A stretch of DNA of 61,380 nt. Origin: Gemmatimonadota bacterium. GTDB taxonomy: Bacteria > Gemmatimonadota > Gemmatimonadetes > Longimicrobiales > Gaopeijiaceae. The notes below the pieces were generated by a model. It did not search any database and was not told the DNA's origin. It saw only the letters and a list, made by a program, of their open reading frames with translations. This document shows, piece by piece, positions 7,454-14,793 of this stretch. The first letter of the stretch is position 1. Every line of letters begins with the position of its first letter. The DNA lies in NCBI GenBank assembly GCA_027623325.1, contig JAQBXY010000021.1, positions 1-61,380 of the forward strand, in the 5' to 3' direction. The translations under genes and the position numbers were made by a program.

Positions 7454-8362
7454 ATGAAGCGCACTCTTGTTTTCACGCTCGCACTCGCGACGCTCGGCCT
7501 GGCGGCGTGTGGCGACGATGATCCCACGGAGCCACTCATGGAGACCCTCGATCTGGCATTTGTTGGCCTCGAGCCACTCGCCAACGGCTTCCACTATGAG
7601 GGATGGGCAATCATCGCAGGGGCACCCGTGAGCACGGGCAAGTTCAACGTCGACGGCACGGGCGCATTGACCACCGTCGCCGGAGGGCTGATCGCCGGCG
7701 GCAGCTTCGAGACCGGCATCGATCTCATGGGCACCACCATGGTCGTGATCACCATCGAACCATCGGGTGACACCGACGTAGTTCCTGCCGACACGCACGT
7801 TCTGGCGGGGCCCGTCGGCGCGGTCGGAGCCAGTCTTACCGTAGGTGATGGCGCTGCGCTGGGGAATTCCTTCACCACGGCCACGGGCGACTACATCCTG
7901 GCCACCCCCACAGACGGTGCGATGAACAATGAGAACAGCGGCATCTGGTTTCTCTCCATCGCGTCCGGTTCGCCCGCAGTGGGGCTGAACCTTCCGGCGT
8001 TGCCGGTAGGCTGGGCGTACGAGGGCTGGGCGGTCATCAATGGGCAGCCGGTCACCACGGGAAGGTTCACAGCACTCAACATGGCCGATCTCTCGGCTCC
8101 CTTCAGCGGCGCGATGGCCGGCCCGCCCTTCCCCGGCGAGGACTTCCTCATGAACGCGCCCACCGGGCTGACCTTTCCGACTGATCTCGCCGGAGGCCTG
8201 GCTGTGATTTCGATCGAGCCACAGCCCGACGACAGTCCGAATCCCTACACGCTGAAACCGCTAATGGGCGGGATCGCGGCCGGGTCCGTCGATCACGTGA
8301 CCTACTCGATCCCCAACATGGCCGTCGCCACGTTCCCGACCGGAACGGCGATGATTCGTTGA
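7454..8362 (+). CDS. Lipoprotein with two tandem anti-sigma-like repeats
   Basis: A 302-residue protein. It begins with a signal peptide and lipobox L-A-A-C (Cys19), then an acidic G-D-D-D linker, so it is probably an outer-membrane or periplasmic lipoprotein. The mature part is a duplicated domain: the first copy has L-A-N-G-F-H-Y-E-G-W-A-I-I-A-G-A-P-V-S-T-G-K-F and the second has L-P-V-G-W-A-Y-E-G-W-A-V-I-N-G-Q-P-V-T-T-G-R-F. Each copy then carries a strand with V-I-x-I-E-P. The Y-E-G-W-x-x-x-x-G-x-P-V-x-T-G-x-F signature resembles extracytoplasmic anti-sigma-factor-like domains. Function is unknown. It stands alone, with its own ribosome site and a strong terminator behind it. Confidence 0.7.
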   Translation: MKRTLVFTLALATLGLAACGDDDPTEPLMETLDLAFVGLEPLANGFHYEGWAIIAGAPVSTGKFNVDGTGALTTVAGGLIAGGSFETGIDLMGTTMVVITIEPSGDTDVVPADTHVLAGPVGAVGASLTVGDGAALGNSFTTATGDYILATPTDGAMNNENSGIWFLSIASGSPAVGLNLPALPVGWAYEGWAVINGQPVTTGRFTALNMADLSAPFSGAMAGPPFPGEDFLMNAPTGLTFPTDLAGGLAVISIEPQPDDSPNPYTLKPLMGGIAAGSVDHVTYSIPNMAVATFPTGTAMIR

Positions 8363-8384
8363 CCGAGTAACGCGGAAAGAACGA

Positions 8385-8412
8385 GGGCGGGTCGGCGATT
8401 GCCGGCCCGCCC
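8385..8412. terminator. Strong stem-loop between converging genes
   Basis: A 12-bp stem (8385-8396 with 8401-8412, one G-T pair) and a GATT loop, followed on the plus strand by TTCATTCTT. It lies between the lipoprotein gene and the converging acyl-CoA dehydrogenase gene and can serve both. Confidence 0.75.
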
Positions 8413-8481
8413 TTCATTCTTCGTGGGGCAACCCGCTCGTGGAGCAAGCCGCTCTTGTGGCGCGACCCGCCGCTCGACGTC

Positions 8482-9666
8482 TTAGAACGCGTTGATGCCC
8501 GTTACTGCCTGACCGAGAATCAGTGAGTGGATGTCGTGCGTCCCCTCATACGTATAGACCGACTCGAGGTTCGCCATGTGCCGCATGGAGTGGTACTCGA
8601 CCAGGATCCCGTTCGCGCCAAGCAGGCGCCGAGCCTCCCGAGCGATGTCGGTCGCCATGTCGCAATTGGCCCGTTTCGCGAGCGAGACCTGCTGGGGTGT
8701 CATGGTGCCCTCGTCCTTCATGCGCCCCAGATGGTACGTCACCAACTGACCTTGAGTGATCTTCGTCAGCATATCCGCAAGACGCACCTGCTGAATCTGC
8801 TTGCCGCCGATGGTCGTGTCGAACATGACCCGTTCCTTGGCATACGAAACGGCCTCGTGGAAGCAGGCCATGGCAGCTCCGACCGCGCCCCAGGAGATGC
8901 CGTACCGGGCCTGAGTGAGGCACATGAGCGGCTGCTTGAGTCCGTCGGTGCTCCCGGGCATAAGAGCACTCTCCGGAAGATCGACATCCTGGAAGACCAG
9001 CTCGCTCGTATCCGATGCAAGGAGAGAGAGCTTGCCCTTCTGATCCTTGGCGCTGAAGCCAGGCGTATCGGTAGGCACCACGAATCCACGAATGCCCTTC
9101 ACGTCGCCCGGCGCGCCGGTCTGCGCCCACACGACCGCCACATCCGCCATCGACCCGTTCGTGATCCACATCTTGGCGCCGTTGAGTCGCCAGCCGTCCG
9201 ACGTCTTCTCAGCACGCGTGATCATTCCGGCGGGGTTGGAGCCGTAGTCGGGTTCGGTCAGGCCGAAGCAGCCGATGGCCTCTCCCGTGGCCAGCTTCGG
9301 GAGCCATTGCCGTCTGTGCTCCTCGCTCCCGAACGCAAAGATCGGATACATGACCAGGGCGCCCTGAACGGAAACGAAGGAGCGGATCCCGGAGTCTCCG
9401 CGCTCCAGCTCCTGCATGATCAGCCCGTAGGCGACGTTGTTGAGCCCCGCACAGCCGTATTCCTCCGGGAGGTTGGCCCCAAGCACGCCGAGCTCACCGA
9501 GTTCAGGAATCAGCTCCGTCGGGAACTCCCGCTGGATGTACGCTTTACCGATGATCGGCATGAGGCGATCCTCGACCCAAGTGCCAACCGTATCGCGCAC
9601 CATGCGCTCCTCTTCCGAGAAGAGCGCGTCGAGGTTGTAGAAGTCGATGCCTTCGTAGCGGGCCAT
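8482..9666 (-). CDS. gcdH: Glutaryl-CoA dehydrogenase-type acyl-CoA dehydrogenase
   Basis: A 394-residue flavoenzyme of the acyl-CoA dehydrogenase fold. Diagnostic for the glutaryl-CoA branch are S-V-Q-G-A-L-V-M-Y-P-I preceded by the conserved Arg (G-D-S-G-I-R-S), G-C-F-G-L-T-E-P, and the C-terminal N-L-E-S-V-Y-T-Y-E-G-T-H-D-I-H, where Glu is the catalytic base. It ends in G-Q-A-V-T-G-I-N-A-F, like human GCDH. The expected reaction is oxidative decarboxylation of glutaryl-CoA to crotonyl-CoA in lysine and tryptophan degradation, feeding electrons to ETF. No other pathway genes are adjacent. Confidence 0.88.
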   Translation of the reverse strand: MARYEGIDFYNLDALFSEEERMVRDTVGTWVEDRLMPIIGKAYIQREFPTELIPELGELGVLGANLPEEYGCAGLNNVAYGLIMQELERGDSGIRSFVSVQGALVMYPIFAFGSEEHRRQWLPKLATGEAIGCFGLTEPDYGSNPAGMITRAEKTSDGWRLNGAKMWITNGSMADVAVVWAQTGAPGDVKGIRGFVVPTDTPGFSAKDQKGKLSLLASDTSELVFQDVDLPESALMPGSTDGLKQPLMCLTQARYGISWGAVGAAMACFHEAVSYAKERVMFDTTIGGKQIQQVRLADMLTKITQGQLVTYHLGRMKDEGTMTPQQVSLAKRANCDMATDIAREARRLLGANGILVEYHSMRHMANLESVYTYEGTHDIHSLILGQAVTGINAF

Positions 9667-9739
9667 CGCACACGTTCCGTTTGTTGAGAGTTACGCCTCG
9701 GAGCTGACCGAGGGCAGAAATCTAGTCGACCGGTCCGTC

Positions 9740-10114
9740 TCAGGCAGGTCCGCCTAGGGCAGGCCCGGGTGGTACCGCGTCCACGGCCCGAGCATTCCGA
9801 ACACGCATGACCCCGTACACGATTTCGCGGGCCACTTTCTGGCCAATCCAGATCGCAGCGACGACGGTCCCCACCCAACCGCCGATCACCAAATCGGTCG
9901 GCTCAATGACGAGCCAGATGTACGCGACGATGCCTGTTCCGAAGGCGAGGCCGCCGAGCCATCCGGCCCACGCGGCCCGTTCACGTGCACGGCGACGGCA
10001 ATCATCGCACCAGAGCAGCCGATCCAACAGCATCTGGTCGAGAACCTCCAGGCAGCGCACACACGTCACCTCATCAGGATAGCGATCTCTCCAGGTCGGG
10101 GTGCCGTCGTTCAC
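9740..10114 (-). CDS. Zinc-ribbon membrane protein, unknown function
   Basis: A 124-residue protein. The N-terminal 45 residues contain C-V-R-C and C-D-D-C, spaced 15 residues, which look like a small zinc ribbon. Two membrane helices follow (about 50-72 and 77-95), and the tail is Pro/Gly-rich. The zinc ribbon is probably cytoplasmic. It lies 22 bases downstream of the isocitrate dehydrogenase gene, so it is likely in the same transcript. I do not recognise the family. Confidence 0.6.
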   Translation of the reverse strand: MNDGTPTWRDRYPDEVTCVRCLEVLDQMLLDRLLWCDDCRRRARERAAWAGWLGGLAFGTGIVAYIWLVIEPTDLVIGGWVGTVVAAIWIGQKVAREIVYGVMRVRNARAVDAVPPGPALGGPA

Positions 10115-10136
10115 CTAGCGGTCCGCTCCCGTCCGC

Positions 10137-11150
10137 TCAACCGAGCGCTCGTACCAACGCTGTCGTGAATTCCTTCGTGGTGGCCTTCCCGCCCATGTCC
10201 ACCGTGCGCGCCTTACCCTCGAGCACAACGGTTTCCAATGCTCCACGGATCGTGGTGGCAGTGTCGGGCTGGCCCAAATGGTCGAGCATGAGGCACGCCG
10301 ACAGGAGGAGGCCCGTCGGGTTGGCGATGCCCTTCCCGGCGATATCCGGCGCCGACCCGTGCACCGCTTCGAACATCGCGGCGTCCACGCCGATGTTGCC
10401 GGCCGGAGCAAAACCCAATCCGCCGACGAGGCCGGCCATCAGATCCGAGAGAATGTCGCCGAACATGTTTTCCATGACGAGCACGTCGAAACGGTACGGA
10501 TCGAGCACGAGTTGCATCGCCGTGGCGTCGATGATCCGATCCTCCCACTCTATATCCGGATAGTCCCTCGCCACGTCCTGGGCGCTCTCGAGAAAGAGGC
10601 CCTGGGTGTACTTCAGGATGTTCGCCTTGTGCGCGAGCGTCACCTTCTTGCGGCCGTGTTTCCGCGCGTACTCGAAGGCATAGCGACAGATGCGCTCCGC
10701 TCCGAAGCGCGTGATGATCATCACAGACTCCGCGGCGGCTTTGGGGTCGCCGTGCATGCCGATATAGTGCTCCACTCCGACGTAGAGCCCTTCGGTGTTC
10801 TCTCGAATCAGGACCAGGTCGATGTCTTCGTAGCGCCCGCCGGGCACGATGGTGCGGACCGGGCGCACGTTCGCGTACAGGTCGAACGTCTTGCGGAGCT
10901 CGACGTTGATCGAGCGAAAGCCCGCACCCGAAGGTGTGGTGAGCGGGCCCTTGAGCAGAATCCGGTTCTTCGTCGCCGAGTCCAGCGTGGCCTGTGGGAG
11001 CGGATTACGGAGTTCCTTCAGCGCGATCAGCCCCGCGAGCTGAAAGTCGTACTCCAAATCGGCGCCGGCCGCCTTGAGGATCTCGAGTGTCGCGTCGGTG
11101 ACCTCGGGGCCGATGCCGTCGCCCGGTACTACCGTGATGGTCTGAGCCAT
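10137..11150 (-). CDS. NAD-type isocitrate dehydrogenase (IDH3-like)
   Basis: A 337-residue member of the isocitrate/isopropylmalate dehydrogenase family. The motif R-S-I-N-V-E-L-R-K-T-F-D-L-Y-A-N-V-R-P places a Ser and Asn at the substrate gamma-carboxylate site, as in isocitrate rather than isopropylmalate enzymes. R-E-N-T-E-G-L-Y-V-G follows, and later K-A-N-I-L-K and the metal-binding D-V-L-V-M-E-N-M-F-G-D-I-L-S-D. The length matches the short NAD-dependent mitochondrial-like group. It converts isocitrate to 2-oxoglutarate in the TCA cycle. A homoisocitrate or tartrate role cannot be fully excluded from sequence. No leucine-biosynthesis genes adjoin it. Confidence 0.82.
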   Translation of the reverse strand: MAQTITVVPGDGIGPEVTDATLEILKAAGADLEYDFQLAGLIALKELRNPLPQATLDSATKNRILLKGPLTTPSGAGFRSINVELRKTFDLYANVRPVRTIVPGGRYEDIDLVLIRENTEGLYVGVEHYIGMHGDPKAAAESVMIITRFGAERICRYAFEYARKHGRKKVTLAHKANILKYTQGLFLESAQDVARDYPDIEWEDRIIDATAMQLVLDPYRFDVLVMENMFGDILSDLMAGLVGGLGFAPAGNIGVDAAMFEAVHGSAPDIAGKGIANPTGLLLSACLMLDHLGQPDTATTIRGALETVVLEGKARTVDMGGKATTKEFTTALVRALG

Positions 11151-11352
11151 TTCAACTAGATGGGGTTAAGCGCCGATCAGCGGCGCGTATATCGTTCACT
11201 GTAAGAAAACTCGGTGTGCGCCTCGCCCCAGTCGACCATGTCCTCGATCCGACGGCGCCTCACACGCCATCAGGAGTGCACCCGTCGCCACCACCCACCG
11301 CCCATCGATCATCGATCCCGTTCCTTCGGTCGTGGTTTCGGTTCTTGGCCGT

Positions 11353-11991
11353 TTATCGCCGGACATACCAAAACAAGGTCTGCGCGAGCCTGTCGACGGC
11401 AGACGCGAGGCCACGGGGATCCGTCGGGACGAAGTCGCCACCCTCTTCGATCCCGAACCAAAGCACTCTCCCTGTTCTCGGCTCGATCAGAGCTACCGTG
11501 AACCGGACCCTCGGGGTCCCACCTGGGATCGCTTGATTGGGCTCGAATGAGGCCAGGATGGGCAGCAAGATCGCCTGCGCGTTCACCAGTGTCGCCATGC
11601 GACGCAGTTCTCCGTACAGAGGATCCCCCACCCTCTCCACCTCGGCCTGCAGGAAGAGTCCGACGGGAAGTCCCCGGGTCCGCGCCTGGATCGCCGGAGA
11701 CCGTCGCAGGATCTCCTCGACCTCGGCCTCGAAGATCCACTCGACCTCTCGCCCGCGCTCCCTCAGCGTGAACGCGAGTTCTGCGTTCGGATCCCCTTCG
11801 ACCCCACTCACGAGTTGCACGGGCAACAGCATCACTCGTGAACCCCGCAAATCGGGAGGGATCCCTCGGTTGTCGCCCGGTTGGGGCACCGGGCGCGGGC
11901 CGCCACATGCCGCAAGACCCAGCCACAATCCGACCATAGCTGCCCACCGCAAGGACGCGCTCCTGCCCCATACGCAACCGTGCCGGTTCAT
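11353..11991 (-). CDS. Putative lipoprotein, unknown function
   Basis: A 212-residue protein starting at the ATG at 11991; an earlier in-frame ATG lies at 12033 but lacks the signal-peptide position. The N-terminus has a basic stretch, a hydrophobic core and lipobox L-A-A-C-G-G. The mature part has V-M-L-L-P-V-Q-L-V-S, an acidic E-A-E-V-E-E-I-L-R-R helix and a strand R-V-R-F-T-V-A-L-I-E-P-R-T-G-R-V-L-W-F-G. This layout resembles periplasmic lipoproteins that assemble with outer-membrane machinery. I cannot name the family. Confidence 0.6.
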   Translation of the reverse strand: MNRHGCVWGRSASLRWAAMVGLWLGLAACGGPRPVPQPGDNRGIPPDLRGSRVMLLPVQLVSGVEGDPNAELAFTLRERGREVEWIFEAEVEEILRRSPAIQARTRGLPVGLFLQAEVERVGDPLYGELRRMATLVNAQAILLPILASFEPNQAIPGGTPRVRFTVALIEPRTGRVLWFGIEEGGDFVPTDPRGLASAVDRLAQTLFWYVRR

Positions 11992-12054
11992 GTCAGGGAC
12001 CCTCCCATCGGATGCCACATGCGATTGGACCACAGCTGAGAAAGGTAGGTCGCG

Positions 12055-12498
12055 TCACGGATCCTTTGAACCCTCGACACGACTCGGATCCGTCGGGTCC
12101 GCCTGCTCCGGAACGAGCTTCAACGACGCCGAGTTGACGCAATAGCGCAAACCCGTCGGTCCCGGTCCATCGGGGAAGACGTGGCCCAAGTGTCCACCAC
12201 AGCTGGCACACAGGATCTCGGTCCGAGTCATCGCGAATTTTCGGTCGGTCTCCGTGCGGACGTTCGCTCGATCGACTACATCGGAGAACGACGGCCAACC
12301 GCTGTCGGAGTCGTACTTCGTTTCGGAAGAGAACAGATCGGTCCCGCAGCCCCGACACCGGTAGGTGCCCGGCCGCTTCTCGTCGTTGTACACGCCGGTA
12401 AAAGCCCGCTCGGTGCCCTTCTCGCGCAGGATCCGGTACTCCTCGTCGCTGAGGAGTGCTTTCCACTCCTGAGTCGACTTCTCCACAGGGTCGCTCAC
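12055..12498 (-). CDS. msrB: Peptide-methionine (R)-S-oxide reductase
   Basis: A 147-residue MsrB of standard length. Two C-x-x-C pairs (C-R-G-C-G and C-A-S-C-G) bind structural zinc. G-W-P-S-F and H-V-F-x-D-G-P are conserved, and the catalytic cysteine lies in L-R-Y-C-V-N-S-A-S-L. It reduces methionine-R-sulfoxide in proteins using thioredoxin. No signal peptide is seen, so it is cytoplasmic. The lipoprotein gene starts 63 bases downstream and may share its transcript. The cupin gene diverges from it. Confidence 0.93.
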   Translation of the reverse strand: MSDPVEKSTQEWKALLSDEEYRILREKGTERAFTGVYNDEKRPGTYRCRGCGTDLFSSETKYDSDSGWPSFSDVVDRANVRTETDRKFAMTRTEILCASCGGHLGHVFPDGPGPTGLRYCVNSASLKLVPEQADPTDPSRVEGSKDP

Positions 12499-12653
12499 AG
12501 CGTCCTCCTATCGTTCCTTCGGCCGAGCAGCATCGAACCCCATTCTACCCGAGCGGGGTCCCAGCGAGCCGAGAGAACCACGCCGCCCATTGACTTGAGG
12601 CGCATGCTGTTACCGATTGGCACTCCTCTCTAAGTCGACCCCGGGGTACCCCG

Positions 12654-13037
12654 ATGACCGATTCTCTCGTCCGCCACGAGAAGTGGGAAGACATCGCCCA
12701 CGAAGTGGTAACCGATTCGATCGCGCGCCGTCTCTTCACTGGCGAACGGATGATGCTCGCGCACGTCTACATCGACAAAGACGCGATCGTGCCCAAACAC
12801 TCGCACGAAAACGAGCAACTGACCTGGATCATATCGGGTGCGCTCAAGTTCTGGATCGGGAACGAGGGTGAGCCAGGGTACGAGGAGCGTGTGGTATCGG
12901 CAGGTGAGGTCATGTACATCCCGTCGAACGTGCCGCATATGGCGCAGGCTCTCGAGGACACCTTCGACGTCGACGTCTTCAGCCCTCCTCGGCAAGACTG
13001 GCTCGATGGCAGCGACTCCTACTTCCACAAGAAGTAG
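12654..13037 (+). CDS. Cupin-domain protein
   Basis: A 127-residue single-domain cupin. Motif 1 contains P-K-H-S-H-E-N-E-Q (two His and a Glu as metal ligands) and motif 2 contains P-S-N-V-P-H-M-A, with the third His. It resembles the KdgF-like group. It probably acts on a small organic acid or sugar-derived substrate. It is first in a tight operon: the SDR gene begins 3 bases after its stop and ilvE overlaps the SDR stop. This context suggests a shared small-molecule pathway, but the substrate is unknown. Confidence 0.8.
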   Translation: MTDSLVRHEKWEDIAHEVVTDSIARRLFTGERMMLAHVYIDKDAIVPKHSHENEQLTWIISGALKFWIGNEGEPGYEERVVSAGEVMYIPSNVPHMAQALEDTFDVDVFSPPRQDWLDGSDSYFHKK

Positions 13038-13040
13038 ATC

Positions 13041-13832
13041 ATGGATCTGGGGCTAAAGGGTAGAGTCGCGGTCGTCGCGGGATCGAGTCAGGGACTCGGA
13101 CGCGCGATCGCCGACGTGCTCGCCCAAGAGGGTGCCGCGCTCATGATCAACTCTCGGTCGGCCGCCAAGTTGGCGGTAGTCAGAGACGAAATCGTCGCCG
13201 CGACGGGGGCGAGGGTCGAGGCTTTCGCGTGTGACCTTTCGGAGCCCGCAGGGGCCGAACAGCTGATCGCTGCCGCACAGGTTGCCTTCGGGAAGGTCGA
13301 CATCCTCGTGACCAATACGGGCGGACCGCCCGCGGGCATGTTCGAGGATCATTCACCCGAGGTCTGGCGCCAGGCGATCGCCCAGAACTTCGAGAGTGTC
13401 GTGAACCTGGTGCGCGCCGCCCTCCCTGGAATGAAGGAGCGCAGGTGGGGCCGGATCGTGAACGTGACATCGATCTCCGTAAAGCAGCCCGTCGAGGGCC
13501 TGATCCTGTCGAACTCGCTCCGAGCGGGGGTAACCGGCTTCGCCAAGACGATCTCGAACGAAGTGGCCCGCTACAACGTCACCGTGAATAACGTGCTGCC
13601 GGGGTATACACGGACCGAGCGTCTCATACATTTGGCCGAAGCGGTCTCCGAGCGCGACAAGAAGACCGTGGATGAGGCCTACGAGGGGTGGGCGGCCGAA
13701 ATCCCGATGGGACGACTCGCGGAGCCACCCGAGGTGGGTGCGGTCGCCGCGTTTCTGTGTTCCGAACAAGCCTCGTACGTAACCGGACAATCAATCGCCG
13801 TCGATGGCGGCTGGATCAAAGGACTCGTGTAA
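13041..13832 (+). CDS. SDR-family protein lacking the catalytic Tyr and Lys
   Basis: A 263-residue protein of the FabG-like SDR fold. The N-terminal nucleotide site is intact (G-S-S-Q-G-L-G), and the usual N-A-G is replaced by N-T-G-G-P-P. After the catalytic-region Ser (N-V-T-S), the position of the catalytic Tyr, 13 residues later, is Ser and the Lys position is Arg (L-S-N-S-L-R-A-G-V-T-G-F-A-K). The same sequence with N-S-L-R recurs in a widespread SDR subgroup, so this is a family trait, not a mutation. Classical dehydrogenase chemistry is doubtful. The last base of its stop is the first base of the ilvE ATG. Confidence 0.82.
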   Translation: MDLGLKGRVAVVAGSSQGLGRAIADVLAQEGAALMINSRSAAKLAVVRDEIVAATGARVEAFACDLSEPAGAEQLIAAAQVAFGKVDILVTNTGGPPAGMFEDHSPEVWRQAIAQNFESVVNLVRAALPGMKERRWGRIVNVTSISVKQPVEGLILSNSLRAGVTGFAKTISNEVARYNVTVNNVLPGYTRTERLIHLAEAVSERDKKTVDEAYEGWAAEIPMGRLAEPPEVGAVAAFLCSEQASYVTGQSIAVDGGWIKGLV

Positions 13833-14767
13833 TGGGTGCAGTGGGTTTCAACGAAGCGGATTGGATTTGGCGGGACGGTGAGTTCATCCCCTGGCACGAC
13901 GCGCAGCTTCACCTCCTGTCGACCGCCGTCCAGTTCGGCACTTCAGTGTTCGAGGGCATCCGCGCGTACCAGACGCCGAAGGGGGCCGCGATCTTCCGGC
14001 TCGACGCGCACATCGAACGGCTCTTCGATTCCGCGAAGATCTACCGGATGCTGCCCGACTACACGGCAGACAATATCGCCGCGGTGTGTCGCGAAGTCGT
14101 CGCCAAGAACGGACTCGGCGACTGTTATATCCGCCCGATGATCCTTCGCGGATACGGCACGCCGGGCCTCAACCCGACACTCAGCCCCATCCAGACGTTC
14201 GTGGCTACTTGGGCTTGGGGTGCGTATCTCGGCGAGGAAGCATTGGCCCAGGGGGTGGACGTCTGTGTGTCGTCCTGGCAGCGGGCTCTACCCAACACGC
14301 TCCCGGTTCGGGCCAAGGCGGGTGGGCACTACGTGAGCGCGCAGCTCATGAAGATGGAGGCCGTCGCCAACGGATACGCGGACGCAATCGCGCTCGGGCC
14401 GGGCGGGCTGGTCAGCGAGGGCAGCGGTATGAACCTCTTCCTCGTCGACGATGGCGTCGTGATCTCCCCGGTTCTCGACGGGACGTCCCTGGTCGGGATC
14501 ACCCGCGATTCGGTGATCCAGATGGCGAAAGATCTCGGTTATGAGGTCAGCGAGCGGCCAGTGGCACGGGAGTTTCTGTACACCGCCGACGAGGTGTTCT
14601 TCACGGGAACAGCCGCCGAGGTCACCCCAGTGCGCAGCATCGACAGAATCGAGATTGGAATAGGGAAGGCGAGACCGATCACCCTCGCACTCCAGAAGGA
14701 GTTCATGGATACGGTCCGGGGCCGAAACGACGACCGGCACGGATACCTGACCTACGTGACCGGGTAG
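13832..14767 (+). CDS. ilvE: Branched-chain amino-acid aminotransferase
   Basis: A 311-residue class IV PLP aminotransferase. F-G-T-S-V-F-E-G-I-R-A-Y is the conserved N-terminal segment. R-A-K-A-G-G-H-Y-V-S places the PLP lysine, and S-E-G-S-G-M-N-L-F followed by F-F-T-G-T-A-A-E-V-T-P-V completes the class IV signature. It transfers the amino group between Val, Leu or Ile and 2-oxoglutarate. The start is fixed by the TAATG overlap with the SDR gene; the upstream frame extension is not used. A 13-bp hairpin overlaps its stop. Confidence 0.92.
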   Translation: MGAVGFNEADWIWRDGEFIPWHDAQLHLLSTAVQFGTSVFEGIRAYQTPKGAAIFRLDAHIERLFDSAKIYRMLPDYTADNIAAVCREVVAKNGLGDCYIRPMILRGYGTPGLNPTLSPIQTFVATWAWGAYLGEEALAQGVDVCVSSWQRALPNTLPVRAKAGGHYVSAQLMKMEAVANGYADAIALGPGGLVSEGSGMNLFLVDDGVVISPVLDGTSLVGITRDSVIQMAKDLGYEVSERPVAREFLYTADEVFFTGTAAEVTPVRSIDRIEIGIGKARPITLALQKEFMDTVRGRNDDRHGYLTYVTG

Positions 14768-14787
14768 GGCGCAAGCGCCCTACCCGG
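14760..14787. terminator. Perfect bidirectional hairpin at the ilvE stop codon
   Basis: Bases 14760-14772 are the exact reverse complement of 14775-14787, a 13-bp stem around AA; in practice a 12-bp stem with a 4-base loop. It spans the ilvE TAG and precedes the converging DUF3179 stop at 14794. No long T-run follows. It probably ends transcription from both sides. Confidence 0.7.
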
Positions 14788-14793
14788 CTCGCC

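Noticed and set aside
7247-7798. Minus-strand frame of 183 codons opposite the lipoprotein gene
   Set aside because: It overlaps a gene with signal peptide, ribosome site and duplicated domain, and it has no family motif of its own.
8527-9687. Plus-strand frame of 386 codons opposite gcdH
   Set aside because: It is a long shadow of a GC-rich gene; the protein is Arg/His-rich without recognisable domains, and gcdH on the other strand is certain.
11196-11313. Short minus-strand peptide with a lipobox-like L-L-M-A-C start
   Set aside because: Only 38 residues, Arg/Gly-rich after the signal, with no ribosome site; not enough support.
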